DNA from: Utricularia gibba
Lineage: Eukaryota; Streptophyta; Magnoliopsida; Lamiales; Lentibulariaceae
Assembly: GCA_002189035.1 (NCBI GenBank)
Contig: NEEC01000018.1
Location: forward strand, 930,001 to 994,000
Length of the DNA stretch: 64,000 nucleotides
Direction of reading: 5' to 3'
Part shown: one piece after another, positions 1-11,720 of the stretch
Numbering within the stretch: the stretch's first letter is position 1
How the letters are laid out: every line of letters starts with the position of its first letter
Notes under the pieces: generated by a model
What the model was told of the DNA's origin: nothing
Databases searched by the model: none
Seen by the model: only the letters and a program-made list of their open reading frames with translations
Made by a program: the position numbers and the translations under genes

Positions 1-1317
1 TCAGAGAACGATTAACCATATCCGATTTGTACCCCATCAACCTATTATTTAGATTACACATGTGTCAAAGTTCAAATAAAATAAAATAAAAATTTTAATA
101 ACCTTCATTACAAAATCATTTTATGATAAAAAAGAATTGGAGTTTCAATTACCTTCAATCTTATTTGGATTGAATGTGATCTCCAATAAATTTTTATTAA
201 ATACAATGATAATATTATAAAAACTTACTCAACTCATCATTTTCAACTTACATGTCAAACATCTCATGATATTAACTTCGAATAAATTACATTTACATAT
301 TAAACATGAATTATTTTTTAAATATTTAAAGTATATTTATATACATCCAAATTAAGTAAACCAAAATTCCGACCCAACACATTAACTAAACTACCCGTCT
401 CTATTTAAATATAAGCATTAGTCAAGGTTAAGCAAGTCAAAAAAAGTGTCATAAGCCCAGAGTCATAATCTCTAGAAAAATCGTATATTTTATATTAAAA
501 AACGGTATTTTCTTATGGTAGATTGGAACCGCAAGTACGGCCGGCATGGAAAATGGTTTTTTTAATTAATAAAGTAAGAGTTATAAGAAGCAACTCATAA
601 GTTATTAAAGTGATTTTCTTTAATTTTTGAATAATATAATTTTTAAACTTCAACTTACATTTTTGTAAACAATTTATTCCTCAACTTATGAAATTACATA
701 TTTAACCTTCCATGCGTAAGTTTTCATTTAACTATTTTGACAATTGTTTTGATTTATATATATATATATATAAACCTTTCATTTTTAATTTATCATTTTT
801 AGGTATTCGTTACATCCTTAATTTTTCATGTTTGATTCAATTTTTAAAAATTGTTTGGGTTTTCATTAAACCGGTTATGACAAATTGAAGTATATTTTTT
901 GTAATTTTGAAATTTGTGGATTAGACTTTTTATACTGACTGAAAATTGAGTTGTTATTTTTGTAATTTTCTCTAATCTTAAAATTGAGTATATTTTACAA
1001 AGCATAAGTTAAAATTAAATAAGATGGATGAGTGAGTGACCACCGAGGCCCAGCCGTAGTAGAGAGGTGGGGGTGTGTGTGCCCTGAGATTTGAAGTGGC
1101 CCGAGAGGGGGGCGACGCGGTTTTAAAGATAAGGGAGGGAGGCGTCGCACGTGCGGTCCTGCATTGCGCACAACTGTACGACGCCACATGTTGAGACTGA
1201 TCTTTTGTTTTCTTTGTTCCCCCGCTTCCCCTCATATTCCTCCCACCTTCCTCCCTTTCTGATACCCCCCAAATTCCCTCCCACTCCGCCTCTCTATATA
1301 AATAGCTGCTCGCCGCC
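1..1317. other. Intergenic, AT-rich, 5' flank of ARM gene
   Basis: No convincing gene is visible. The first kilobase is AT-rich, with a short TA microsatellite near 752-771. From about 1030 the base composition becomes GC- and pyrimidine-rich, which fits the promoter and leader of the ARM-repeat gene that starts at 1318. Confidence 0.6.
1295..1305 (+). promoter_or_regulatory. TATA-box-like element very close to start codon
   Basis: TATATAAATAG lies only about 13 bases before the first ATG at 1318. If it sets transcription about 30 bases downstream, the first ATG would be missing from the mRNA and Met16 (1363) would be the start. It may instead be a non-functional match in a longer leader. 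Confidence 0.4.
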
Positions 1318-2728
1318 ATGGCCACCAGCTTCTTTTCTGTTCTGCACCAGCAGCAGCATAGGATGGAAACGAGTTCGCTTCCTCCTTACTTGGCCGCCGG
1401 CATCAGCAACGATTCTTCCTCCGCCTTCAGCGACTGTAACAGCGATGAATCCACCGACTTCCAGACGGCGTCATCTCAAGAGCGCCGCCGGGTGTTGCTT
1501 GCCACAGCTGCTGCGGACCCGGACGACCTCATCATTCGCCTCGTCTCTGACCTTGAATCTGGTGACATTGATGTACAGAAGCAGGCTGCAATGGAGATAC
1601 GTCTCCTTGCCAAGAATACGCCTGAAAATCGAATCAAAATCGCCAAATCCGGCGCGATCAAGCCCCTAATTTCCCTCATTTCTTGCAATGATCAGCAACT
1701 CCAGGAGTACGGCGTCACCGCGCTTTTGAATCTGTCCCTCTGCGACGACAACAAGAAGGAAATCGTCTCTTCGGGGGCGATCAAATCCCTAATCTGCCCG
1801 CTCAAGATCGGTACCTCAACGGCCCGCGAAAACGCCGCCTGCGCGCTCCTCCGCCTGTCCCAAACCCAGGAGAACAAAATCGCAATCGGCCGATCCGGCG
1901 CGATTCCCCCGCTGGTGAATCTCCTCGAGCACGGCGGCATTCGCGGCAAGAAAGACGCGTGCACGGCGCTCTACTCACTCTGTTCCGAGAAAGAGAACAA
2001 AGTGAGGGCACTGAAGGCAGGGATAATGAAGCCATTAGTAGATCTGATGGCCGATTTGGGTTCCAGCATGGTGGACAAATCCGCCTTCGTGGTTAACTTG
2101 CTGGCCTCGACGGCGGAGGCTCGCGCGGCGCTAGTGGAAGAGAGCGGGATCCCGGTGCTGGTCGAGATCTTGGAGGAGGGGACGCAGCGGCAGAAGGAGA
2201 TCTCGACGGAGATACTCTTGCAATTGTGCGAGGACTCAGCCAGCTATCGCGCAATGGTGGTCAGCGAGGGCGCCATCCCCCCGCTCGTGGCTCTGTCCCA
2301 GGCCGGAACCACCCGAGCCAAACAAAAGGTTAGTGACCCGGACGAGTTTCTATCCTCTACATCATTCCCCACTCCTTACCCTGCACACGCACACGCATTA
2401 TTGATCCATCCATCCCCATAGCTCTATCCTTCTAGTAGGTAGGACGTCCTAATTTCACCCCCGGTCCCTTTTTTTCGGTATCATGTAGTTTAGCTTCAGG
2501 AGTGGGAATGGGGTATTTTTGAAAACTAACTATTCTCATCTTTTCTTTCACACATTAATACCAAAATTTTACATATAGGATAAGTATTTTTGACCCTTGT
2601 GATTACTTTTCAATAGTTGAGGAAGTAATTGTTTGATTCTGTGATGCGGACAGGCAGACGCATTGGTAGGAGTTCTGCGGCAGCCCAGGTGCAGGAACCT
2701 TGAGGCGAACTACATTCATACACTATAG
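1318..2728 (+). CDS. Armadillo-repeat protein, PUB4/PUB45-like without U-box
   Basis: Two exons are inferred: 1318-2328 and 2654-2728, joined in phase 0 (AAG|GTTAGT donor, acagg acceptor), giving 361 residues. About residues 60-335 are tandem ARM repeats, each with the typical SGAIKPLI / GAIPPLV core followed by NAA.ALL.LS helices. The sequence ends in RAKQKADALVGVLRQPR, the usual C-terminus of the plant ARM family related to U-box E3 ligases. No U-box is present upstream, so this is the ARM-only subgroup (about 350-360 residues in other plants), which is expected to mediate protein-protein contacts rather than ubiquitin transfer. Residues 1-57 are Ser-rich and disordered. Reading through the intron would add a short unrelated tail ending at 2421. 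The start could be Met1 or Met16 (see the TATA entry). Confidence 0.9.
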
Positions 2729-4023
2729 AGTCTCTCCCTCCCTCCGGCTCTATCCAAAGGGATAGACGGAAGTGGAGACATTCCCAAATACTGATAGGGG
2801 AATAAAGAGAAAAACAAGCGGAAAAAGAGTCCAGGCTCCCTCCCTACTTGTAGATATGGACAAAGGTGCTGGCTGACTTTTACTCCCGGAGAAGCCCCGG
2901 CAGTCCACAGTGAGGAAAGTAAGACCTGGAACGCTCTTTTCCGCGATTCATTTCTTTTCGCTTGTAAGATACGGATTGGTAGTGGGTGCGTGGGAACCCT
3001 CTCCCCCCTTTCGGTTTGTGCGGGGTTGCAGGAAGGTCCACTCTGTTATCATATCTGGTTTTGTGCAATTTCAAATCAATGGGTCTCAAATTCTTCTTCA
3101 TCCCACGGCACCCATGGCATCCATGGATGGTCCCTACTGCAAATGCGCGTCACCCAGAAAACGAAAACCATGATAGGATTCAACTCAACCGTATCATTCG
3201 GAGCATTCCCGCCCCTGCGTTGGGTCGCACATTGCACCTCGTGTGGTGTGATGTAGGTCAACGCTGAAATGATTTCACCGCTGCCAACAAGATGGGGTTA
3301 TTGAAGAATAATACCCACTAACAAATATTGTTTTTTTTTAAAAAAAATCTATTATTCATTAAAATTAAATATATAAATGTAATTATTTATCAGTTTCAAC
3401 TAAAAATTTAATGTATGTAATTAAAAACTTCGTTATACTGTTTTATGTGGTAAAAGAATTTTTTTATTTATCTTATTTGTTTGATATTATTTATTTTTAC
3501 TATAAAAATAATTTTTTAAATTTATTAAATTAAATGTCTTGTGTTAAATATAAATCTTGAAATTTAAAAACGATTTTATCATCATCTAGTAGGTGTGCTA
3601 GGTGGACCTGCCCAATCCTTATGCTTCTATCTCAATACGATGCATGTGATTAGAAGAGTATTGCAGCTCGAGATTGGATTTTTGTGTATTAAATTAATTG
3701 TTAGTTGCGGAATGGGTTTTCTATTCTTATTTGTTTATCCCATCTTCATCTTCTATGTATGTGGTGAAGTAGAGGGTGTCATGTTTGGTCATTTCCACTT
3801 GTAATGATGAGGTTCATTACAAGGTGTAGTGTCAAGAGTTTCTTGAAACCACAAGGTTTTTGCTTTCTCTTCAATTGTCACACTAAATAGTGTCTTGAGG
3901 ATGTTGTCCAACATATTTTGAAGAGTTGGGAGTCCTTAAAGATTAATCAAGTATAATTTCATCACCACCACCAAGACATTCATCATTAGTTGGTGTGGTG
4001 AAACTAGAATCATTAGTTAATTA

Positions 4024-4230
4024 AGTTATGGTTTTGGAAAATTATTAAAATCTGTTTTTATTTTTTCTAAATTATTTTAAAAAATTAAAAATAATTGATA
4101 GAAATAGCAATAGATTGTAATTGTTCTAGAAAACTATAAAAATAAGATGTAAAAGTAAAAATAAGAAGTAAAGCAACATTTTAGAAAATTTTTACTATCT
4201 ATTTCTATTTTTTTCAAAATTAATTTAGCA
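4024..4230. repeat. MITE-like AT-rich element, related to copies at 10.9 and 52.2 kb
   Basis: It carries the words TTTTGGAAAATTATTAAAATC and TTTAGAAAATTTTTACTATC followed by TATTTCTATTTTT. These are shared with the inverted ends of the elements at 10940-11185 and 52225-52430. The edges are uncertain. Confidence 0.35.
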
Positions 4231-6121
4231 AAATATAAATAATTAAAACACTTAATCAAGGGTGATCATTTTTTTAACACACTCGACTGATTTTCCTTTG
4301 CCTCCAGTGCCAAATGTATAAGAGCTAAAGAATTATATGTCTGTTGATCTAGAAAGATAATCTTGTATCCAAAGTATAAACAAATGAGAGACCACTCATG
4401 GGATGATAAAGATATAATTACTTTATGATTTATACAAAAAAGATTTTTCAACCAACACAATATGCTGTGAAATATGTGAATTGTCTTATTGAAAATTCAT
4501 AATATCAATATCCTTATGACTTTCACTATATTTAATGAGACACACATAAATAAATTTTTGGGAAACTCATGTTTCTTAGTGACTCATGTATATGAGAAAC
4601 ATTTTGATCCAAATATTATGCAGATAGCATAATTTTGATGTAACTTATAGAAAATAAAGAAGACTCCTTTTTAAGTGAAGGTGAATGCATTTGATTCTGG
4701 AGATAAACAAACATACTCAATAATTCATCTCATGTTCTCAAATTGTTCTATTCTCCTTTTAATCATTCCCCCATTTGTTCTAGAAGTGCTAATTTATATT
4801 GCTTTATTATTGATGAGGCTATTCTAATTATAGGTAATATTGTTCGATCATCGACTAATCGCTCCATCATGCCCTATGTCACAATGAACTCGATGAAATA
4901 CATATTTTGTGATTAGTAACTCATGTATCAACTATCCACACTATCTCAATTAGAGAATCATCAATCTTTAGGGATGCTAGACCTTGAGAAAGTGTATTTT
5001 GGTAATTTTTTAAAAAGAAAATTAGTGTGTTATTCAATAAATTTTGTGAAGTTGGCCAATTGATTTCACAATGCATAACGTTGTTCCTCAAATTTTTGGG
5101 GATCAGCATCAAGTGGGGGAGAGAGATGCTGCTATTTCATGCTAAAATTAAGGGTAAGGAGTCATTTCAAATGGTGCCCATGAGGCCTACGTTTTGTTGT
5201 AAATCAAACACCAAGAAGAAGAAAAGATTTAAAAATCTCAGATACGTAAAACGCTATTCTAAAGGATTTCACCACCCCCTTCTAGGATTCAAGAGGCTCT
5301 TCGAGAACTAATCTCACAATCTAGAGATTGGGCCACACACACTTGAGATGCTTTTTGGGGTGGGTTTGCACCCCCCCCCCCCCTACGCGTAGCCATTTTT
5401 GGGTTTTGAATCCCTCCAAAATCCCAACCTAATCTAATATATTAGAATCTTGTGTGTACATGAGGCCCAGCTCACTCTCAAGACTATGAAAGATATTGGG
5501 TTGCGCTTCCATAAAAACTAGTTGAAATGACTTTAAACTAGCAATGTTGGATTGCCAATCCCTTTTTCCAATACATTATTCCAACACGTTTTATAAGTCC
5601 ATTGTGTGCATTCAATGGTTTGTGACACTCGTCGGAACTCTTTGTGTAGCAATGATGGTACAAACTGCGTGAAGTGACCAATTGCTATTTGCTTACATAA
5701 ATGATATAAAAAATGCAATTACTTTTTAAAACATTACTCTCCCAACTAAGGATATTGAACAAACAAAAAAATAAAAATAAAATATTCAACAAATGCTTTA
5801 AAAAAAGGGTATTTAGCAAAAAACTTTTTGTAATGAGGTACTTTGAAAAAAAAAAATCCTCATCCAAATACAATGAATAAATTAGGAACACAAACACTAA
5901 ATTGTATTGGTGATCTTCAGGTTGAATTAAAAACTTGGATATGCATTAGACATTGTTGAGGTCGAAAATCTATTCTGTAGGGTTTGACCGATTTACCGAG
6001 TTGCGAGTGCAATCTGATGGATTCCGGTTCATGATATACCGATTCTGGGATAATGTTGATAACAAAAGAAATGCAAAGACATGAGGATTTTTACGTGAAA
6101 ATCGACATAAGACAAAAAAAA

Positions 6122-6146
6122 CCATCGAGCAATCAAAGCTCGATGG
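6122..6146. repeat. Perfect hairpin, 9-bp stem, 7-nt loop
   Basis: CCATCGAGC, then AATCAAA, then GCTCGATGG. It sits in a non-coding, probably transposon-derived stretch. No U-tract follows and no function is assigned. Confidence 0.6.
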
Positions 6147-7409
6147 AAGAACGATTTCATTAATAGTGGGGGAAATAGATACACGTGGGAGAGTAGAGAG
6201 TTCAACCTTTTTTTCCTCAGATTTCCTTATATTTATAGGAGAGGTCGACCCGACCAAACTTTGAATTCTATAGGTGTTGACTGTTTTCTATGTCTATTAG
6301 CCGTACTGTAGTCTTGATGAATAATAGTAGGTTGCTCTGACATCCTTGTAAATCGGTTATTTTTCAGATTGTCAAAACGGTTGCCGTTAAGCTATGACAC
6401 TTATCGGTCTATCGTATTATAACAGCTTTTCAATATAGCATCTAAGCCCTTGAATCAATTGATTTGGTTTGTAATGAGTCAATTTCGCTATTTATGTACC
6501 CACCAATTTGCAAACCTCTTCTTTACCCACCTCCATGTGGCACTAGCGAATTTTGAGCCCCATGATCATCATATACATAAATTAAATTTCTTGATTAAGT
6601 ATATGAGCGATAAAGTTACAATGATCAATTTTCTAAATGACCCATGATTTTCAAGATTTAGATCATATTTGGTATATTGGACGACATCAGTTTTCGTTAA
6701 TTAGAAAATTTATATGATATATTTGGTAAAAATACATTTTAATCTTGGATGGATATAAACCCAATATTTTCAATTTACATGGATTTTTTTGCAAACCCAT
6801 AAACATGCCAGGTTTAAAGAAAAATATCTTTTTATTTTTTTAATTTTTTATGTTTCATTAATTAAATATGAGAAATTTCTAAACCATATCCATTAAATAT
6901 TCTAGCTTAATTTAAACCAATTATTTCGTTTTCAAGCCATTAATTTGAACATGGCTATTGGTTTATTGCCATATTAATTGATGAATTAATTCTTATAATT
7001 TTATAGGATCATTTACAAAAGTAATTATCCATGTACTTTATTTCATATACTAAATTAAAAAATTTATATTATGAATAACCAATTTTCCCAAATAATATCT
7101 CAGACATGACTAGATTTTTAATTCATCTAATCCATCCTCCTTTTACATATGCAGATGAGTGGGATAGATCATAATACTGTGTGTATCCCAGAATTAGGGG
7201 GTCAATCTCCTTATTAATCTTCTAATTATTTCTATTCACCTTATTTCCACCCACACTTTTTTTCAACACGTGCAAAATGGTATAGTAAGGTTCTCTTCTA
7301 TCCATTCATTTTTCATTTGGTTAAACTCAGTTCCAATGGATTCTCCTTGAAACTACAGTGCTCGCATCTGCAACCCTGGACCTAGTTTCTGCCAGTGCCA
7401 CTGCGTTTC

Positions 7410-8947
7410 TTATGCGCTCTCCAGGCTGTAACTCCCCCGGGTTTCTTCTACAGAACTTGATCGAAGCTTAGCAGGCGGAATGAAACAGTCCACTGACAAC
7501 CCTGGAACGTTGAACGCCACTTCCTCGATTGTCCATGACTCTTCCATTCTTGTTTTTGTATGGCTCATTGCGTCCTCACCGAACCGGAAAAGTGTAACCA
7601 CCGATCTGCCTGAGTGTGCTATCATGATCCCATCGACGGCCCTGTAGTCATGCATGAAGGAGTGGGTAGTAGTCTCCCAGTACACAGCATCACCACCGTT
7701 GTTCTGGATCCGGGTCAAGTGGGAGTCTTCTAGATGCACCAGAAGCCCTGTTCTCTGGCTGAAGTATCCGAATAAAACGTGTCTTATGATCTCCGCAGGT
7801 CCTTCGCTTCTGGCTTTGAGGGTATGTGGATCAGCAGACAGTTTGAGGACAAAACAATCCTCTCCGTTGACGCGCTTCTCTCCCATGCATCGAGCATTGA
7901 TGAACATGTTTGCTGTTGTTCTTGGATCAAGTCCCTGAGAATACATCAATGTTCATCAGTTCAGAAAGCGCGGTGGCCATGTTAACAGTGCAGGAAAACT
8001 ATGCAATCCTTACCTGAAGTGCGCGGCGAAGAGGTCGAACAGGTCCTTTGGCAGTATGAGCGCCAAGCCAGGGAGTATGGCGCCACACCAGTTTTCCATT
8101 GCAACCGGCATGAATCTTGCTGCCTCCTAGAGCCAGTTCCACGTACCACATATCAGGATTCATTTGCCACAGCACGAATCCACCAGATTCAGCGGCTCTG
8201 GTTGTGTTCTTGCCTTTGATAACTTTCATCGCAGTTCCCGTGTCAGATGCGGACAACTTAACCTTCCCCATTGCATAGGCATTTTGCACTGAATTATGAA
8301 GCATTTGCCCACCTGAAGCCGCTAGGTATTGCTGCAGTATGTAGAGAGCAGAAGAAGTCTCCTGTGTAATAGCCAAAACATCAGTTTCTCAAACAGGGGG
8401 ACGAAACTATACAGCACAACACAAAGGCAAGGACCACCAGGGGCTAAATCAAACAATTATTGAAGTGATGAATACGCACGAACCAAGAGACGCGAACTAC
8501 CAAGACAAGAAGCAGTAAAGGAGAAATGGAGAATATACTCACAATGGGGGTGTCCTTAATGGAGAGGTGAGGCAGACAGTAGTGGTTGCTGAGTTGCACC
8601 GGCGCTAGTGGTGCACCGAGGACGCCGAGGAGGAGCCTCAGATCGGACCGCGAGTAAGCCGGCACCACAACAGAACCGGGTGTCCGACAAAGCCAGTTGG
8701 CCCACCCATCGCTCTTCGGGTCACGCGAACCCGTCCGGCTCGGATCCGGACCTTCCCTCAATGGCGACAGCGCCTCCACCCCCCTTCTAGCGACGACAGT
8801 CTTCGGAGGACCCACACTGTTCCTCCGCCGCGTCCGCGACCCAGAACGAGACGGCGATTCCTTCCGGCAACTCCTGGACCTCGCCGGCGACAAACCCCGA
8901 ACTACTTCCTCCTTCAGGGAGGATAAGAAACCCCGATTCTGCTCCAT
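7410..8947 (-). CDS. DUF620 family protein
   Basis: Three exons on the minus strand: 8947-8543, 8361-8014 and 7934-7410, all joined in phase 0, giving 425 residues. The start is the ATG at 8947 (MEQNRGFLSSLKEEVVRGLS), the conserved N-terminus of plant DUF620 proteins, followed by an Arg/Ser-rich stretch (about 20-45). The DUF620 domain covers most of the rest: ASGGQ and YAMGKVKL near 150-165, GGFVLWQMNPDMWYVELALG near 195, RTTANMF and GEKRVNGEDCFVLKL at the start of exon 3, and FNVPGLSVDCFIPP near the C-terminus. The family is specific to land plants. Its biochemical role is unknown, and no signal peptide or membrane segment is visible. The length is normal for the family (about 400-470). The minus-strand promoter region holds two G-boxes (9548-9593). 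Confidence 0.93.
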
Positions 8948-9547
8948 GGAGGGCGCGGGAGTGCAAGCGTGAGTGCAAAATGGGCGTCCTCGAGGTGGCG
9001 TCAAGTGCGAGGCGGCGCAGACCAGAAAGGACAGAATATTACAGAAGCCGAATGAGTAGCCTGCCCCCCGTCCCTCATTATTTATTTCTTTTCGAATTCC
9101 CCTGGGCGTGAAATATCTGTAAAACGAGGAAATTGGAATTATATCTTGTCACTTTCCTTGCACATGATATGTTTTCATTACAACGGGAAACTGTATATTA
9201 ATAAAGTATTACATATATAATAATAATAATAATATCATTTAAATTAACTAATAAATCATTTTCTAAATATTAAAATATAAAATATATATATTTAAGAGAA
9301 CTATCATAATAAAAATACCTTATTTTATTAAAAATTTAAAATGGGTTACGTCATAGAAATTAATTTTTTCCCCTATTTCTGGTGAAAATACTCAAATTTC
9401 ATCACATTCAAATAAATTCGAATTACACATATAATTTAAAATTAAATTCTTTCCCATGTATACCCTACTATGGGTATTACGGTTGCGTGATTTACATATT
9501 TACTTAAAACCCCCCATTGGCGGCGCGGCCCAAATCCGGCCACCACC

Positions 9548-9593
9548 CACGTGACGTGTTTTCATCCCTCAGAAGCGAGTGAATTGTCACGTG
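9548..9593. promoter_or_regulatory. Pair of G-boxes (CACGTG) spaced 40 bp
   Basis: CACGTG occurs at 9548-9553 and 9588-9593, with a further GACGTG core directly after the first. G-boxes bind bZIP and bHLH factors in plants. These lie about 600 bp upstream of the DUF620 start codon, on that gene's promoter side. Confidence 0.5.
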
Positions 9594-10939
9594 AGAAAAA
9601 CATTTCTTACCGCTGAGTCACTGCCGGCCAATAAAAGCGGCTTGCCGGTGCATTCAGCCATCACGTTTTTTTTTTTATTCTTTTTGCATTTGATTTTTTT
9701 TATTTTACCTTTTTTAGGCATAAAAACATATGAATAGGGTACTTTAATCAATTATGTAATTAAATTATCTTATTTAGACAAATATACATTGTAGGACTAA
9801 ACTTAATAATATATTTTAATATATAATTTTATAAATATATATTTAAAATAATATTATTTTTGGAATATAGATTTAGAATGTATTAAAAAAACCAAATTTC
9901 ACTCGACTAAAAAACTCACGTGAATGATTGAAATTCTTTTAAAACTATTTATAAAATATATTTACATATAAGAAAATGAAAAATATATTTATCAAAAAAA
10001 TATAATTCTTGAAACATATATGTTTATTAAACAAACATTTTCAATAGAATATAGCATGCATGAATGTCATAAAATAAAACTAACAACCAAATATTAGCGA
10101 AAGTGAAATTTATCAAATTTTTTGGCATATTCCATAACATAATGGATTCATGATATAAAGAGGATCATTTCGAAAAGTGATTATTATCATATTCTCTCAC
10201 ACACATTCAAATAAAAATTTTTAATTAAGGATGACCAATTTTATTAGACACTAAAAATAGGATGATCAGATTTATAATACATTCTGCAAAGAGGTATGTG
10301 AGATTATGTCATAAGCAGTCACCATGCCTAAAAGTCTTTTTACAATTTCGATTTAATGTGCACATTTAAAAAATGGTGATTTTTTTTCACTTGAATATCA
10401 CATGCAAGACAAAAATGGCACGTGTATGCAAATATGGGACCACTATAATCTTTCCCTTAACCATCATTTCTTCAAATAAATGATGAAGTGCCACGTAGGT
10501 GCGTGACCACAAAGAATATATGATTATTATCAATCAATATTTGTAGAATTCGTTCACAACATTTAAGTTGAAATAAAAATTAAGTAGTTTATTAATTTTT
10601 GCCCAAATTTTTAGTATATGATGCTGATAAAAATCTCGACATTTACTCTGTAAATGCAAAATTTAATCATCATGTCATGGCTGCATGGCACTTTATTTTA
10701 ATTATTATCATTATAAAAATTAAATTCCGGTATTATTATGAAGAATTTATTTTTATATCGACGTTCTAACTCATTATTAGTGACGGCCGGACAATGGTCG
10801 GAGAAAATAAAGATCAATTTTACCAAATTATTAAACTATGGGGATTAAATTTATTTGGTTTTAAAATATTAAGAAAAAAATTATAAATGATATTTAAAAA
10901 ATGAGGATAAAAAATGAGTGAAATAAAAAAATTGAAGAT

Positions 10940-11185
10940 TAAAACAGTATTTTAGAAAAATTTTAAAACCTATTTCTATTTTTCAAAAGTAAAAATAATT
11001 TTGTTTTAAAACAATTTCAATTATAAAAGTAATTTTATCAAAAAATACTTTCAAAATTATATTGTAAAAATTATTTTTGAAAAAGTAATGAGTTGTTTAA
11101 TTTTACTTCTTATTTTTATTTTTTTAAAATAATTTTAAAAAGTAAAAGTACATTTCAAAAATTTTACAAAATACTATTTAAATAT
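10940..11185. mobile_element. MITE-like element with long imperfect inverted ends
   Basis: The left end CAGTATTTTAGAAAAATTTT followed by AAAACCTATTTC is mirrored at the right by AAAATTTTACAAAATACT. The interior is almost only A and T. A second copy is at 52225-52430. No transposase is present and the superfamily is not assigned. Confidence 0.5.
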
Positions 11186-11720
11186 GCTAAGTTTCTCAAA
11201 AATTGGGAACAAAAAATGACAAGCACTTAAAATTTGGAGATTATGTATATTAATGGGGAACTATTTATGTTATTTTCATTAAATATTGAGAACTAATCGC
11301 AATAATTTTAAAAATCTTAGTTATTTTTGCAGTTGAGTGCCCCATTATAATCTTATTCTACATTTTAAATAGAGTGAAAAAGAATCAAAAAATAGGGCGG
11401 TGCCCTTCCTAGTTTGATTAGCATGGGCCCAACGGACCCAATGTATAATGAGGCCTTAGAAATCCATTTTCTTGGCCCACACTTAACTTCGGAGGTCGGT
11501 TGTAAGTGGTCAACGCGTCGTCTCGAAGTCTCTGACCTGCCGTTAATTTTGAAGTTTTCTTCCTAAACATCACCGATTTGAGCCCGCAATTTTCCGTTGA
11601 GTCGCCTCTTTTTCCATCGTCAATCGCTGCCAACTGCTCTTGTGTACTTCTCCTTTCCGCGAGAATTAGCTCAAATTTTTCGTATGAATATTGTTTTGAT
11701 TCGTGAGAATTGTATGAGAA

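Larger units (their letters stand above)
2729..7409. other. Intergenic, AT-rich, no gene seen
   Basis: The stretch from 2729 to 3270 is the 3' flank of the ARM gene, with moderate GC and no conserved protein. The rest is AT-rich with short, unconvincing open frames. It contains a MITE-like stretch at about 4024-4230, a run of 13 C at 5371-5383 and a perfect 9-bp-stem hairpin at 6122-6146. Transposon relics are likely, but I could not identify a domain. Confidence 0.5.
8948..11720. other. Intergenic between divergent DUF620 and ERO1
   Basis: This is a divergent promoter region of 2.8 kb. The GC-richer 9480-9660 part next to DUF620 has two CACGTG boxes and the word CCAATAAAAG. The remainder is AT-rich with one MITE-like element (10940-11185). 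No coding potential is evident. Confidence 0.55.

Noticed and set aside
6122-6146. Hairpin as a microRNA precursor or terminator
   Set aside because: The stem is only 9 bp and the surrounding sequence does not extend the pairing, so a microRNA precursor is unlikely.
8948-9004. Longer start for the DUF620 protein
   Set aside because: The upstream in-frame codon is TTG, and the conserved N-terminus begins at the ATG at 8947.
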